Assembly (NCBI GenBank): GCA_964647625.1
Contig: CAZYHZ010000012.1
Location: 1 to 64,000, forward strand
From: DASRJG01 sp964647625
Lineage (GTDB): Bacteria; Acidobacteriota; Polarisedimenticolia; Polarisedimenticolales; DASRJG01
Direction of reading: 5' to 3'
DNA length: 64,000 bases
Shown piece after piece: positions 1 to 7,372 of this stretch. The translations under genes were made by a program, and so were the position numbers. The notes under the pieces are model-generated. The model made no database searches, had not been told where the DNA came from, and worked only from the letters and a program-made list of their open reading frames with translations. The number at the start of each line of letters is the position of its first letter. The stretch's first letter is position 1.

Positions 1-1
1 A

Positions 2-166
2 CGGCACCGGACGCGCTCGCGGTTCCAACCGATCAACAAGCTCGCGGCCACCGTGCCCGGGACGGCGCCGCCTCGGAATCTTCGAATTTCGGCGTTAGTC
101 GACGACGGCGGCATCGTCGGCGTCGGCGGAGCGCTCCGCCTCGCGCGTTACGAAACCCATCGTTGA
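2..166 (+). CDS. C-terminal tail of an upstream protein (partial)
   Basis: An open frame runs from the window edge to a TGA at 164-166. Its translation ends with a plausible folded-protein tail (ISALVDDGGIVGVGGALRL followed by ARYETHR), more protein-like than the other frames here. The gene begins outside the window. No family can be assigned with confidence: a tRNA(Ile)-lysidine-synthase-like C-terminus was considered, but the match is too weak to name. About 36 bases separate its stop from the next start. Confidence 0.35.
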   Translation, partial: RHRTRSRFQPINKLAATVPGTAPPRNLRISALVDDGGIVGVGGALRLARYETHR

Positions 167-202
167 CGCCCTTTCGTTCTCCGCGTACCCCAGAGAGGCC
201 CG

Positions 203-631
203 ATGTCGAACGTCCACCTGGACGCGGAGTCTTCAATGGCCGCACTGGTCTTGATCGTGGATAAGGTTGCGGACCGATTGGTACAGACGCGGCGACTGGT
301 CGAGGGCGAGGGCGCGGAAAGCGTCACGGCCTCCGATCCGCGCGATGCCATGCGGCTGTTCGTCCGACGAAGGCCCGATCTCACGCTCGTCCGGATCGAT
401 GCGCTGGACGACCTCACGATCGAGTTGTGCCGCGACATCAAGCTCCTCAGCGCCGGACGCCAGCGCCGCCTCGTGGCCGTCGGGCGTCAGGCAGTCCGTT
501 CCGTCGCGCTGAGCACGGGTTGCGACGAGTTCATCGGCCGAAAGTCCGAAGGGAGAGCGATCGTCCGAGCCGTTCGTCTGCTTCTGGCGTCTCGCCGGAA
601 GCCGCTCGCGACGGCGGAGCTGCACATATGA
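203..631 (+). CDS. Degenerate response-regulator receiver-like protein
   Basis: A 142-residue protein that follows the receiver-domain pattern: an N-terminal hydrophobic strand (ALVLIVD, about residues 14-20), a helix, then a strand and helix (PDLTLVRIDALDD and ELCRDIK, about residues 58-80) where receivers normally carry the phospho-accepting Asp. The acidic pair after the first strand is reduced to one Asp, and the usual phosphorylation position appears to be Arg, so phosphorylation is doubtful. An AGAGAGG ribosome site precedes the ATG. The stop overlaps the next start (ATGA at 628-631), so it is probably translationally coupled to the DUF4388 protein. Such pairs in soil bacteria are thought to act in signal transduction; the exact role is unknown. 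Confidence 0.6.
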   Translation: MSNVHLDAESSMAALVLIVDKVADRLVQTRRLVEGEGAESVTASDPRDAMRLFVRRRPDLTLVRIDALDDLTIELCRDIKLLSAGRQRRLVAVGRQAVRSVALSTGCDEFIGRKSEGRAIVRAVRLLLASRRKPLATAELHI

Positions 632-1701
632 AAGCCCCCATGCATCCCGGAGCCTTCGAAGGCGACCTTCAGGCGCTCAGCTTCGTGGAGCTCCTGCAGA
701 CGCTCAATCTCGGCGGAAAAACCGCGCGCTTGGCGCTGCGTGCGAATTCCGGGACGGGAACCGTGTGGTTCCAGGATGGTGCGGTGGTCCACGCCGATGC
801 GGGACCGCTCCTCGGCGATCTTGCCGTCTACGAGATGGCCGGATGGACGAGTGGTCGCTTCCTCGTCGAGTACGGCATCACCACCGAAATCCGCTCGACC
901 ACGGGCGACACGACTCAACTGCTGCTCGAGGCGCTCCGCCGCATCGACGAGCGGGCCTCGGATCCGACGCCGAAGGCACCCGGCGCCGACACCCCGCTCG
1001 CGCCGCCGGCCGACGTACGGGCGGTTCGTTCGCGCGGAGCTCTTTTCGGCATGTGCGCTCTCGTGTTGATCTGCGCCGCGATCGCAGCGGCGTCCGTGCA
1101 CGACGCAGGCTCGACGTCCACGACGGATTTGACGGCTGCGATTACACGCGCTCCACTCGTTCCCCGCGTGAAGGTCCACGCACCGCCCCGGGCGAAACGG
1201 TCCACACCGGCGCGTCCGAAGCCTACGGAAGCTGCGGTCGTCGTCGAGCCCCAGCCCGTGGTCGCGCCCGAATCGCCGCTCGCGGAAGAGTCGGTGCCGA
1301 TGGTCGAGTCCACCGCGCCGCCCACGGTCTCGAACGAACAAGCCCGCGCGACCGGCGCTCCAGCGGTCCCCTCGCGCCTGCGGATCGCCGGAAAGAGCGG
1401 CGCCGGCGGAGGGACGCTGAAGGTCCTCGTCGACGGCGCGCCGGTGTTCACTCAGGAGCGTCTCGACAAGAACGAGCCTTTCGAGGGCGAGATCGAGCTG
1501 GCGCCGGGCGAGCATCTGATCGTTGCACGCGTCGAGCACGGCGACGATGCGCGCGTCGAGGAAGATTCGGCACGCGCGACATTCGCGGGAGGCGAAATCG
1601 GCCTGCTGCGCGTCAGCGCCAACAGGTTTTTCGGCTCGCGGCTGAAGGTGAAGCTCGACGCACCGTCCCGAACGGCCGGCGAGAGCTCCGCCGTGCAGTA
1701 G
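628..1701 (+). CDS. DUF4388 (PATAN-like) domain protein with one membrane segment
   Basis: The start is taken as the ATG at 628, overlapping the previous stop, giving 357 residues. Residues 8-110 resemble DUF4388, a domain linked to receivers and two-component proteins (FEGDLQALSFVELLQTLNL, then GTVWFQDGAVVHA). A hydrophobic stretch near residues 138-158 (MCALVLICAAIAAASV) is one transmembrane helix, followed by a Pro/Ala-rich linker. The C-terminal ~110 residues look like a beta-rich extracytoplasmic domain (KVLVDGAPVF, ELAPGEHLIVARVEH), reminiscent of PEGA-type modules. A cytoplasmic sensor-adaptor half and a periplasmic half joined by one helix are inferred. It forms an operon with the upstream receiver-like gene. 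Confidence 0.7.
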   Translation: MKAPMHPGAFEGDLQALSFVELLQTLNLGGKTARLALRANSGTGTVWFQDGAVVHADAGPLLGDLAVYEMAGWTSGRFLVEYGITTEIRSTTGDTTQLLLEALRRIDERASDPTPKAPGADTPLAPPADVRAVRSRGALFGMCALVLICAAIAAASVHDAGSTSTTDLTAAITRAPLVPRVKVHAPPRAKRSTPARPKPTEAAVVVEPQPVVAPESPLAEESVPMVESTAPPTVSNEQARATGAPAVPSRLRIAGKSGAGGGTLKVLVDGAPVFTQERLDKNEPFEGEIELAPGEHLIVARVEHGDDARVEEDSARATFAGGEIGLLRVSANRFFGSRLKVKLDAPSRTAGESSAVQ

Positions 1702-1734
1702 AGCCTCGCCGCCGGCGCCCGAGTCCACTTGGAC

Positions 1735-2826
1735 TCAGCGTGCCGACCCTCCCGGAATTGAATTTGTAAGAAAAAGGGGACTGTCCCCTATTGCGGCGCC
1801 GACGAGGGCGAGGGGCCCGATGTTGGCGAGGTATTGGAGGTGGTCGGCGACGAAGGAGAAGCGGAAGTAGTACACGTTGAAGACGTCGAGCACGGGGAAC
1901 AGCGTCACGACGAAGTAGGCGAGGGCGAAGGCGATCGGGCGGAGGCGGCCGTTGCGCCCCCGCCATAGGACAACCGCGACGGCGAGCGCCGCTACGAGCG
2001 GGACATAGGCGAGAAGCTGCGCCGGATCGATGGACCAGCGCGGATAGATGAAGATCAGCGGGTGCGGCCACGCGAGCTTGCCGGCGTAGAACCACGGCAC
2101 GCGTGAGGCGACGATCAACCGCTCGGCCCACGTCTGCGCCCATTCGCCGCCCGAGGCGCCGGCGTGAATCCGCTGCTCCCAGATCGTCCACAACGACGCC
2201 GCTCCCGAGACGAACCCGAACGGCACGAGCGGCGCGGCGTCTCGAAAGCGGAACTCTCCCTCGTCCCACCACTGGCACAGTGCCAGGATGACCGGGAGCA
2301 TCACGGTCGACGACTTGCTCGTGATCGCCGCGGCGGCGCAGAGGATCGCGAGCGCGTACACGCCCCAGGCGTGCGACCTGCGCCACCGCAGGAACGCGAG
2401 CACGGCGAGCAGGAAGAACAGGCACGACTGCGTGTTCTTCAGCTCGGTCACCCAGGCGACGGATTCGACTTGCACCGGATGGAGCGACCAGATTGCCGCG
2501 CCGAGCCACGCTCCACGCACACGGAGCCGCTCGAGCACGCGCCACAAGAGCAGCCCGCACGCGGCGTGAACCAGGACGTTGACGAGATGGTAGGGAAGAG
2601 GCGCCAGGCCCCACAGCTTGTGCTCGATCCAGAACGTCGTGAGCACCAGCGGGTAATAGGTCGCCTCGGCGCTCGTCCAGATTCCCTGGAAGCCCAGAGG
2701 TCCGACGACGCACGGGTTGTGCGTCAGATGGAGATCGTCGTCCCAGATGTAGCCCGCATCGAGCACGGGCAGATAGGCCGACGCGACCGCCGCGACGAGG
2801 ATCGCTCCGAGCGCCCACGACTTCAC
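1735..2826 (-). CDS. GT-C/TMTC-like polytopic membrane glycosyltransferase, C-terminally altered
   Basis: The GTG start at 2826 overlaps the stop of the upstream TPR gene (GTGA), giving 363 residues. The first helix is followed by an acidic loop (GYIWDDDLHLTHN), the typical catalytic loop of GT-C membrane glycosyltransferases; about nine further hydrophobic segments follow, with family-like stretches such as SLHPVQVESVAWVTELKN and FSFVADHLQYLANIGPLAL. Relatives normally continue past DHLQYLA with another membrane helix and a TPR tail. Here the last ~18 residues are encoded by the GGGGACAGTCCCC repeat at 1768-1790 and flanking sequence, so the natural C-terminus appears lost. The matching helix-plus-TPR portion is encoded by the gene just upstream. 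Activity is uncertain. Confidence 0.75.
   Translation of the reverse strand: MKSWALGAILVAAVASAYLPVLDAGYIWDDDLHLTHNPCVVGPLGFQGIWTSAEATYYPLVLTTFWIEHKLWGLAPLPYHLVNVLVHAACGLLLWRVLERLRVRGAWLGAAIWSLHPVQVESVAWVTELKNTQSCLFFLLAVLAFLRWRRSHAWGVYALAILCAAAAITSKSSTVMLPVILALCQWWDEGEFRFRDAAPLVPFGFVSGAASLWTIWEQRIHAGASGGEWAQTWAERLIVASRVPWFYAGKLAWPHPLIFIYPRWSIDPAQLLAYVPLVAALAVAVVLWRGRNGRLRPIAFALAYFVVTLFPVLDVFNVYYFRFSFVADHLQYLANIGPLALVGAAIGDSPLFLTNSIPGGSAR
1768..1790 (-). repeat. Short palindromic repeat, copy 1 (GGGGAC-A-GTCCCC plus T-run)
   Basis: Read on the minus strand this is GGGGACAGTCCCC followed by TTTTTCTT. The same string occurs on the plus strand at 7256-7276, so the two copies are inverted and flank five genes. 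The AAAGGGGA/TCCCCTTT version of the second copy folds as an 8-bp stem with a 3-base loop, terminator-like. In this copy the palindrome lies inside the end of the glycosyltransferase reading frame rather than after it. The shape resembles REP-type elements mobilised by RAYT transposases; no such transposase is in the window, so that link is inference. Confidence 0.7.
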
Positions 2827-3425
2827 GGCGAGGGGCTCCGCGCGCCGCTCGATTCGAGCCAGCGGAGGCGCTTCGCGACCTCGGGCGCGTCCGCATACTT
2901 CAGGGACTGCCGGTACTCCTCGATCGCCTCGGCCGGCCGCCCGAGCCGCTCGAGCACGAGGCCGAGATTCTGGTGAGCCTTCGCGAACCCGGGCTTGAGC
3001 TGTACGGCCTTGTGGAAGTGCTCGTACGCTTCGTCGTACCGACCGCTTTGCGCGAGCACGATGCCCAGGTTGTTGTGCGCGTCGACAGCGTTCGGGTCCG
3101 CCGCCAGCGCGCGCCGGTAGAACTCGACCGCCTCGTCCACCCGTCCCTGGCGCTCCCGCACGAGGCCCATGTTGTCGAGCGCGTCCGCATCCTGAGGCCG
3201 GATCGCCAGCGTCGCGCGGAACAGGGTCTCCGCCGCGTCGACCTCGCCGCGCAAGAGGAGTAGACCGCCGAGATTGTTGTTCGCGATGAACGCGTGAGGA
3301 TTCTGCCTCAGCGTGTCGCGCCAGATCGATTCTTCGCTCCGGTACGCGTGCGCGCGCTTCCACGTCATGACGCCGAGGCTCACCAGGAGGACGAGCGGGA
3401 TCGCGACCGATCGAGCCGGCTTCAC
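2823..3425 (-). CDS. Membrane-anchored TPR protein (resembles the C-terminal half of TMTC-like proteins)
   Basis: The GTG start at 3425 overlaps the stop of the DUF4838 gene (GTGA), giving 200 residues. One N-terminal helix (VAIPLVLLVSLGVMTW) is followed by AYRSEESIWRDTL and NPHAFIANNNLG, then about four TPR units (DADALDNMGLVRERQGRVDE, AVDAHNNLGIVLAQSGRYDE, FAKAHQNLGLVLERLGRPAE). The helix plus the LWRDTLxxNP motif is what normally follows the membrane domain in single-chain GT-C/TPR proteins. Here it is a separate gene placed before the membrane half, making the pair look circularly permuted. Probably an inner-membrane protein with a periplasmic TPR scaffold partnering the downstream gene. 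Confidence 0.75.
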   Translation of the reverse strand: MKPARSVAIPLVLLVSLGVMTWKRAHAYRSEESIWRDTLRQNPHAFIANNNLGGLLLLRGEVDAAETLFRATLAIRPQDADALDNMGLVRERQGRVDEAVEFYRRALAADPNAVDAHNNLGIVLAQSGRYDEAYEHFHKAVQLKPGFAKAHQNLGLVLERLGRPAEAIEEYRQSLKYADAPEVAKRLRWLESSGARSPSP

Positions 3426-5269
3426 TGGCCGGGCTCCCGTGAGAGAAACGCCGCGACCTCGGAATCGACGGTCGCGCGGAGCTTCTCGCGGTCGGCGGCG
3501 TCGGCGCGCAGGTCGATCTGCTCGTTCCACGTCAGGCGGTAGCGCGAAGCGGCCTCGGACCGGTCGGGGACAGGGGCGCGCGCGCGCCGCGCGGCGGCGG
3601 ACAGGTCGGCCGAACGATCGAGCGTGAGCAGCGCGTAGTCGACGGTGAGGCGGGCGTGGCGCACGCGCCGCAGCCGCACGGGATCCTTTCGCACGGCGGC
3701 CTCGGCGTCGTCGAAGATCCGCTCGGCGCCGACGACGAAATCGGCATCGACGTGCTTGAACGCGGGGGCTTCGGACTCCGCGCCGATGTACCCGGGCTTG
3801 CGATCGGCGGCGCTCTCCAGGAACGACAGATAGCGCCGGATCGGCCCGGCCGCATCCCCGTAATAACCCTCGGTGAAGTCGGCGATCAGACGCGCGAGGT
3901 CCCGGTCGGGGTCTTCCATGAGCTTCACGTAGAGCCAGACCTTGAGGTCGCGGAGGTCCGACGCGATCGGGAACTCGTGCTGCACGAGGATGCCGGAAAC
4001 GCCATGGTCGCGGTAGAAGCGGAGGTCGTCGGCGTAGTACCGGTAGCTGGGAATCGGCAGATTACGGTCGTTTTCGAAGAAGACGACGGCGTAGTCCCAG
4101 ATCCACAGGTGCGTCGCCATCCGGCTCCACGCCTCGACGGCTTCCCGGAACCGCCGGTTTTCCGGCGCGGCGATTCCCCTGGAGAAATCGCGCTTCCCGT
4201 ATCCGGAAAGCCGCACCACGATGCTGTCGGCGGGGCGCACCGTCCCCGGATCGAACGTGTAGGTGTAGGCGAGCGTGGTCAGCAGGACCTCGGGATGATC
4301 CCTGCGCACGCGGGCCGCGACGTCGTTCAAGAAGGTCACGAGCGTCCCCGACTGTCCTCCCGCGCTTTCCGCCTCCGCTTCGCACGCGGAGCACTTGCAC
4401 CAGCCGCCCCAGTCGTTCTGGGAGAAATCGACGAGACGCGGCGCGGGAATCCCAGATTCACGCGATCGCGCCTCCGCCTCGTCGGCATGGCGCGTCAGCG
4501 TCCCGGCGACGAGCGCGGGGAGGTCGGGATTGCTCAGGCACAGCTGCGCCTTTTCGGCGGTACGAGCGCCGTCACGCTCGGAGAAATACTCGGGGTGGGA
4601 TGTGAAGTACGTCTGCGGCGGGACGACGTAATTGAACGAGTGCACGAACCACGGCGTCGCGAACCCCTCGTAGCCGCCGAACCTCCACGTGATGCGCGCG
4701 AGCGCGCCGTTGACCCGGTTCCGGACGAGAAACTCCGCGCGCCCGTCGGCGCCGGACAGATCGCGCTGCCCGAAGGCCGGCTTGCCGCCGTGCGCGATCT
4801 CGCCCACGCGCAGCGTCGCTTGCCTCGGAACGGACTCCTCGAACGCGTTCCACCACCGGACACCGAGGTCGTCCTCGAGGAAGTGATACACGGCGTAGAG
4901 CGTTCCCCGCGGACGCCCGCCCGCGAGAACGATTCCATCGCCCGACGCACGCACCGCCCACTCTTCGCGCCCCAGGCGCTCGGGCCCCAACCCCAGCCGG
5001 CGCGCGAGCCGCGTCGGGCCGACGTAGATTCGCGGGCCGGCGGGCACAGGCCCGGTCTCGGATCGCACCTCGAACTTCGCGCCCGTGATCTTTTCGAGAT
5101 AGAGCGCGAGCTCCGAGGCCGCGGTGGCCTCGGAGGGGATCGTGCTCGCCGCGAGCACGATCGTAGCCCTGGCGGTGCCGCCCCTCGCGAGCACGGCCGC
5201 AGGCAGCGGCGAGACTGCGATCGCCGCGAGGACGATCGCCGGCAAGACGCGTCGCGGTCCCGGGCTCAA
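3422..5269 (-). CDS. Secreted DUF4838 protein, glycoside-hydrolase-like
   Basis: The chosen start is the TTG at 5269, whose TTGA overlaps the ankyrin stop; the open frame extends further upstream but lies over the ankyrin gene. The 615-residue product begins with a signal-like segment (VLPAIVLAAIAVSPLPAAVLA). Residues ~30-140 look like the alpha/beta domain found before GH20/GH67 barrels (ELALYLEKITGAKFEV, RIYVGPTRLARRLGL, GTLYAVYHFLEDDLGVRWW). The core carries DUF4838 features: HSFNYVVPPQTYFTSHPEYF, SQNDWGGWCKCSACEAEA, and WIWDYAVVFFENDRNLPIP. DUF4838 is predicted to be a carbohydrate-active barrel, but no substrate is known. Operon context with a glycosyltransferase-like protein suggests a cell-surface glycan role. 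Confidence 0.8.
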   Translation of the reverse strand: MSPGPRRVLPAIVLAAIAVSPLPAAVLARGGTARATIVLAASTIPSEATAASELALYLEKITGAKFEVRSETGPVPAGPRIYVGPTRLARRLGLGPERLGREEWAVRASGDGIVLAGGRPRGTLYAVYHFLEDDLGVRWWNAFEESVPRQATLRVGEIAHGGKPAFGQRDLSGADGRAEFLVRNRVNGALARITWRFGGYEGFATPWFVHSFNYVVPPQTYFTSHPEYFSERDGARTAEKAQLCLSNPDLPALVAGTLTRHADEAEARSRESGIPAPRLVDFSQNDWGGWCKCSACEAEAESAGGQSGTLVTFLNDVAARVRRDHPEVLLTTLAYTYTFDPGTVRPADSIVVRLSGYGKRDFSRGIAAPENRRFREAVEAWSRMATHLWIWDYAVVFFENDRNLPIPSYRYYADDLRFYRDHGVSGILVQHEFPIASDLRDLKVWLYVKLMEDPDRDLARLIADFTEGYYGDAAGPIRRYLSFLESAADRKPGYIGAESEAPAFKHVDADFVVGAERIFDDAEAAVRKDPVRLRRVRHARLTVDYALLTLDRSADLSAAARRARAPVPDRSEAASRYRLTWNEQIDLRADAADREKLRATVDSEVAAFLSREPGQ

Positions 5270-5931
5270 TGGGACGCGGCGGACGCACGCGAATCGAGGA
5301 TGGCGAAAATCGCGTCCCGGCCGTCCGCCTTCGAGCAATGTTCGGCGAGGTCTCGCGGCGACCGGCCCTCGCCGTCCTTGACCGTGACGTCGGCGCCGGC
5401 CTGCGCGAGCAGCGTGACCATGAGCTTTCGGCACATGTCACACGCGCGCGCCAGCGGCGTGCGGCCGGAATCGTCCTTGCGCTCGAGATCGGCCCTGGCT
5501 GCGATCAGCTTTTGAGCGATGTCGGCCTCGTTGAACGTCGCGGCGCGGTGAAGCGGCGTCGAGCGGTCGCTCGCCGCCGCGTTGACGTCGGCGTGCGCGA
5601 CGATCAGCGCGCCCGCGGCGCCCGCGCGTCCGTCGGAGACCGCCTCCCACAACGGCGTTTGACCGAAGCCCGCCTTGGCGTCGACGTCGGAGCCCGCGGC
5701 GACGAGCACCTCGACGATGTCCTTGGTCGCCGCCTTGTGAAGGGCGGTGCGGCCGAGGCCGTCCTTCGCATTCGCGTACGACGGCTGCGATGCGAGCGCG
5801 GCCTTCACGCGCTCGACGCCGCCGGATTGCGCGGCGCGCATCATGTCGTCGAGACTCCACGTCTGAGCGGACGCCGCTCCCGACGCGGCCAGCGCGACGG
5901 CGACGATCCAGTTGCGCCCGAGTCCGGTCAC
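5266..5931 (-). CDS. Secreted ankyrin-repeat protein
   Basis: A 221-residue protein with an N-terminal signal peptide (NWIVAVALAASGAASAQ) and four to five ankyrin repeats, recognisable from G-TALHKAATKDIVEVLVAAGSDVDAK-type units (GQTPLWEAVS, STPLHRAATFNEADIAQKLI, GRTPLARACDMCRKLMVTLL, GRSPRDLAEHC). It is first gene of a leftward operon joined by TTGA and GTGA overlaps to DUF4838, TPR and glycosyltransferase genes. Ankyrin repeats mediate protein binding; a periplasmic scaffold or inhibitor role is inferred. The region 5932-6002 between this gene and the divergent phospholipase gene should hold both promoters; no clear element could be assigned. Confidence 0.8.
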   Translation of the reverse strand: MTGLGRNWIVAVALAASGAASAQTWSLDDMMRAAQSGGVERVKAALASQPSYANAKDGLGRTALHKAATKDIVEVLVAAGSDVDAKAGFGQTPLWEAVSDGRAGAAGALIVAHADVNAAASDRSTPLHRAATFNEADIAQKLIAARADLERKDDSGRTPLARACDMCRKLMVTLLAQAGADVTVKDGEGRSPRDLAEHCSKADGRDAIFAILDSRASAASH

Positions 5932-6002
5932 CTTGAGAATCTAGCCTGATTCCACCGCAGGGTAAAGCCGCGGAGGCTCGGGACTTCGCGAGAGGACCGC
6001 TC

Positions 6003-7253
6003 ATGTCGCGCACCGTCGCCGTCCTGCTCTTATCCTCGGCCGCGCTGACGGGAAGCGGCTGCTCGGTATTCACGAGCGCGCAGAGAAGCCACTATGCGCT
6101 CGATACGCCGATCGCAACGGAAGATCCGGCGTTCATCCGCTCGCTGGACAGCTTCGGCAGCGTCATGGTGCGCGGCAACGATGGAGCCGTTCTCGAGGAC
6201 GGCGACGGCGTGTTCGGCGCGATGCTCGACGACATCGCGAAGGCCAAGGTCTCGATCGATCTCGAGATCTACATCTTCATGCCCGACGAGGCGGGACGCT
6301 TGTTCACCGATGCGCTGGCGGGCGCCGCGCGGCGCGGCGTGCAGGTCCGCCTGCTGGTCGACGGGGAGGGGAGCACGCTGAACGAGCTTCGCTTCGAGCT
6401 CGAGAAGGCCGGCGTCAAATGCCGGGACTATCGCCCGGCGTCCCGCTTCGCGATCTACGGGAGGCGCACGCATCGCAAGCTTCTCGTGATCGACGGCGTC
6501 ATCGGCTACACGGGCGGGTTCTGCATCGACCGCCGCTGGCTCGGGAGCGCGCGTGGACCTTCCGAGTGGCACGACGCGTCCGTGCGCGTCACGGGACCCG
6601 TCGTCGCGCAGATGCAGTCGATCTTCAGCGAGGACTGGACGTTCACGACGGGGGAGATCCTCACGGGGGACGTGTTCTATCCGGCGATCGAGCCCAACGG
6701 GTCGATGCTCGCGCAGGCGATCAAGGCCTCGAAAGGGGATTCCTCCTCGCTCCCGAAGATGCTCTACTTCCTGGCGATCCGCTCGGCGCGGCGGAGCATC
6801 CACATCCAGAACCCCTACTTCCTCCCCGACAAGCAGATCCGCGCGGCGCTGACCGACGCGGCCGGCCGGGGCGTCGACGTCAAGGTGATGGTCCCCGGAA
6901 GTCACATCGACGTCCACGCGGTGCGGATGGCCTCACGATCGGATTTCGGAGAGCTTCTGACCGGCGGGGTCAGGATCTTCGAGTACCAGCCCACGATGAT
7001 CCACTCGAAGACGCTCGTGGTCGACGGCGTGTTCGCGACGATCGGCTCGATCAACTTCGACGCGCTGTCGATGTCGAAAAACGCCGAGGTGAGCCTTCTC
7101 GTCTACGACCGTGGTTTCGCCGCCGAGATGGAAGCGATGTTCGAGCGAGATCTCGGCCGCTGCAAGGAAGTCACCTACGACGCCTGGAAGCACCGCGGCG
7201 CCTCCGCCCGCATCGCCGAGACATTTTCGCTGTTGTTCCGGCCGTTGTACTGA
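6003..7253 (+). CDS. Phospholipase D/cardiolipin-synthase-like protein
   Basis: A 416-residue protein with two HKD motifs: HRKLLVIDGVIGYTGGF (about residue 157) and HSKTLVVDGVFATIGSINFD (about residue 334), the paired catalytic sites of the PLD superfamily, arranged as in bacterial cardiolipin synthases that join two phosphatidylglycerols. Instead of the usual two N-terminal transmembrane helices it has a short signal with a Cys near residue 20 (LTGSGC), suggesting a lipoprotein, although the lipobox is not perfect. It could therefore be a periplasmic or outer-membrane-facing transphosphatidylase rather than a classical inner-membrane synthase. A palindromic terminator-like repeat immediately follows its stop. 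Confidence 0.85.
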   Translation: MSRTVAVLLLSSAALTGSGCSVFTSAQRSHYALDTPIATEDPAFIRSLDSFGSVMVRGNDGAVLEDGDGVFGAMLDDIAKAKVSIDLEIYIFMPDEAGRLFTDALAGAARRGVQVRLLVDGEGSTLNELRFELEKAGVKCRDYRPASRFAIYGRRTHRKLLVIDGVIGYTGGFCIDRRWLGSARGPSEWHDASVRVTGPVVAQMQSIFSEDWTFTTGEILTGDVFYPAIEPNGSMLAQAIKASKGDSSSLPKMLYFLAIRSARRSIHIQNPYFLPDKQIRAALTDAAGRGVDVKVMVPGSHIDVHAVRMASRSDFGELLTGGVRIFEYQPTMIHSKTLVVDGVFATIGSINFDALSMSKNAEVSLLVYDRGFAAEMEAMFERDLGRCKEVTYDAWKHRGASARIAETFSLLFRPLY

Positions 7254-7277
7254 AAGGGGACAGTCCCCTTTTTCTTC
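7254..7277 (+). terminator. Short palindromic repeat, copy 2, in terminator position
   Basis: Starting one base after the phospholipase stop codon, AAAGGGGA-CAG-TCCCCTTT can form an 8-bp hairpin followed by TTCTT, a good intrinsic-terminator shape. It shares the GGGGACAGTCCCCTTTTT core with the inverted copy at 1768-1790. It may be a dispersed REP-like element that also serves as terminator; the element class is inferred. Confidence 0.65.
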
Positions 7278-7372
7278 TAAAGCTTCTGGTCGCCGCCGCC
7301 CCCGCAAGGTTTCGCGTTTGGCGCTACCATCCCAGCGCCTCGGGACCCTATGTCCCGCACAAGGGTTCAATC

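Noticed and set aside
3656..5515. Long plus-strand ORF (619 codons) opposite DUF4838
   Set aside because: Mirror of the real minus-strand gene in GC-rich DNA; Arg/Gly-rich composition and no domain.
6419..7372. N-terminal extension of the SPFH protein
   Set aside because: The upstream part is a frame-shifted shadow of the phospholipase gene; membrane anchor and homologous start fit the ATG at 7373.
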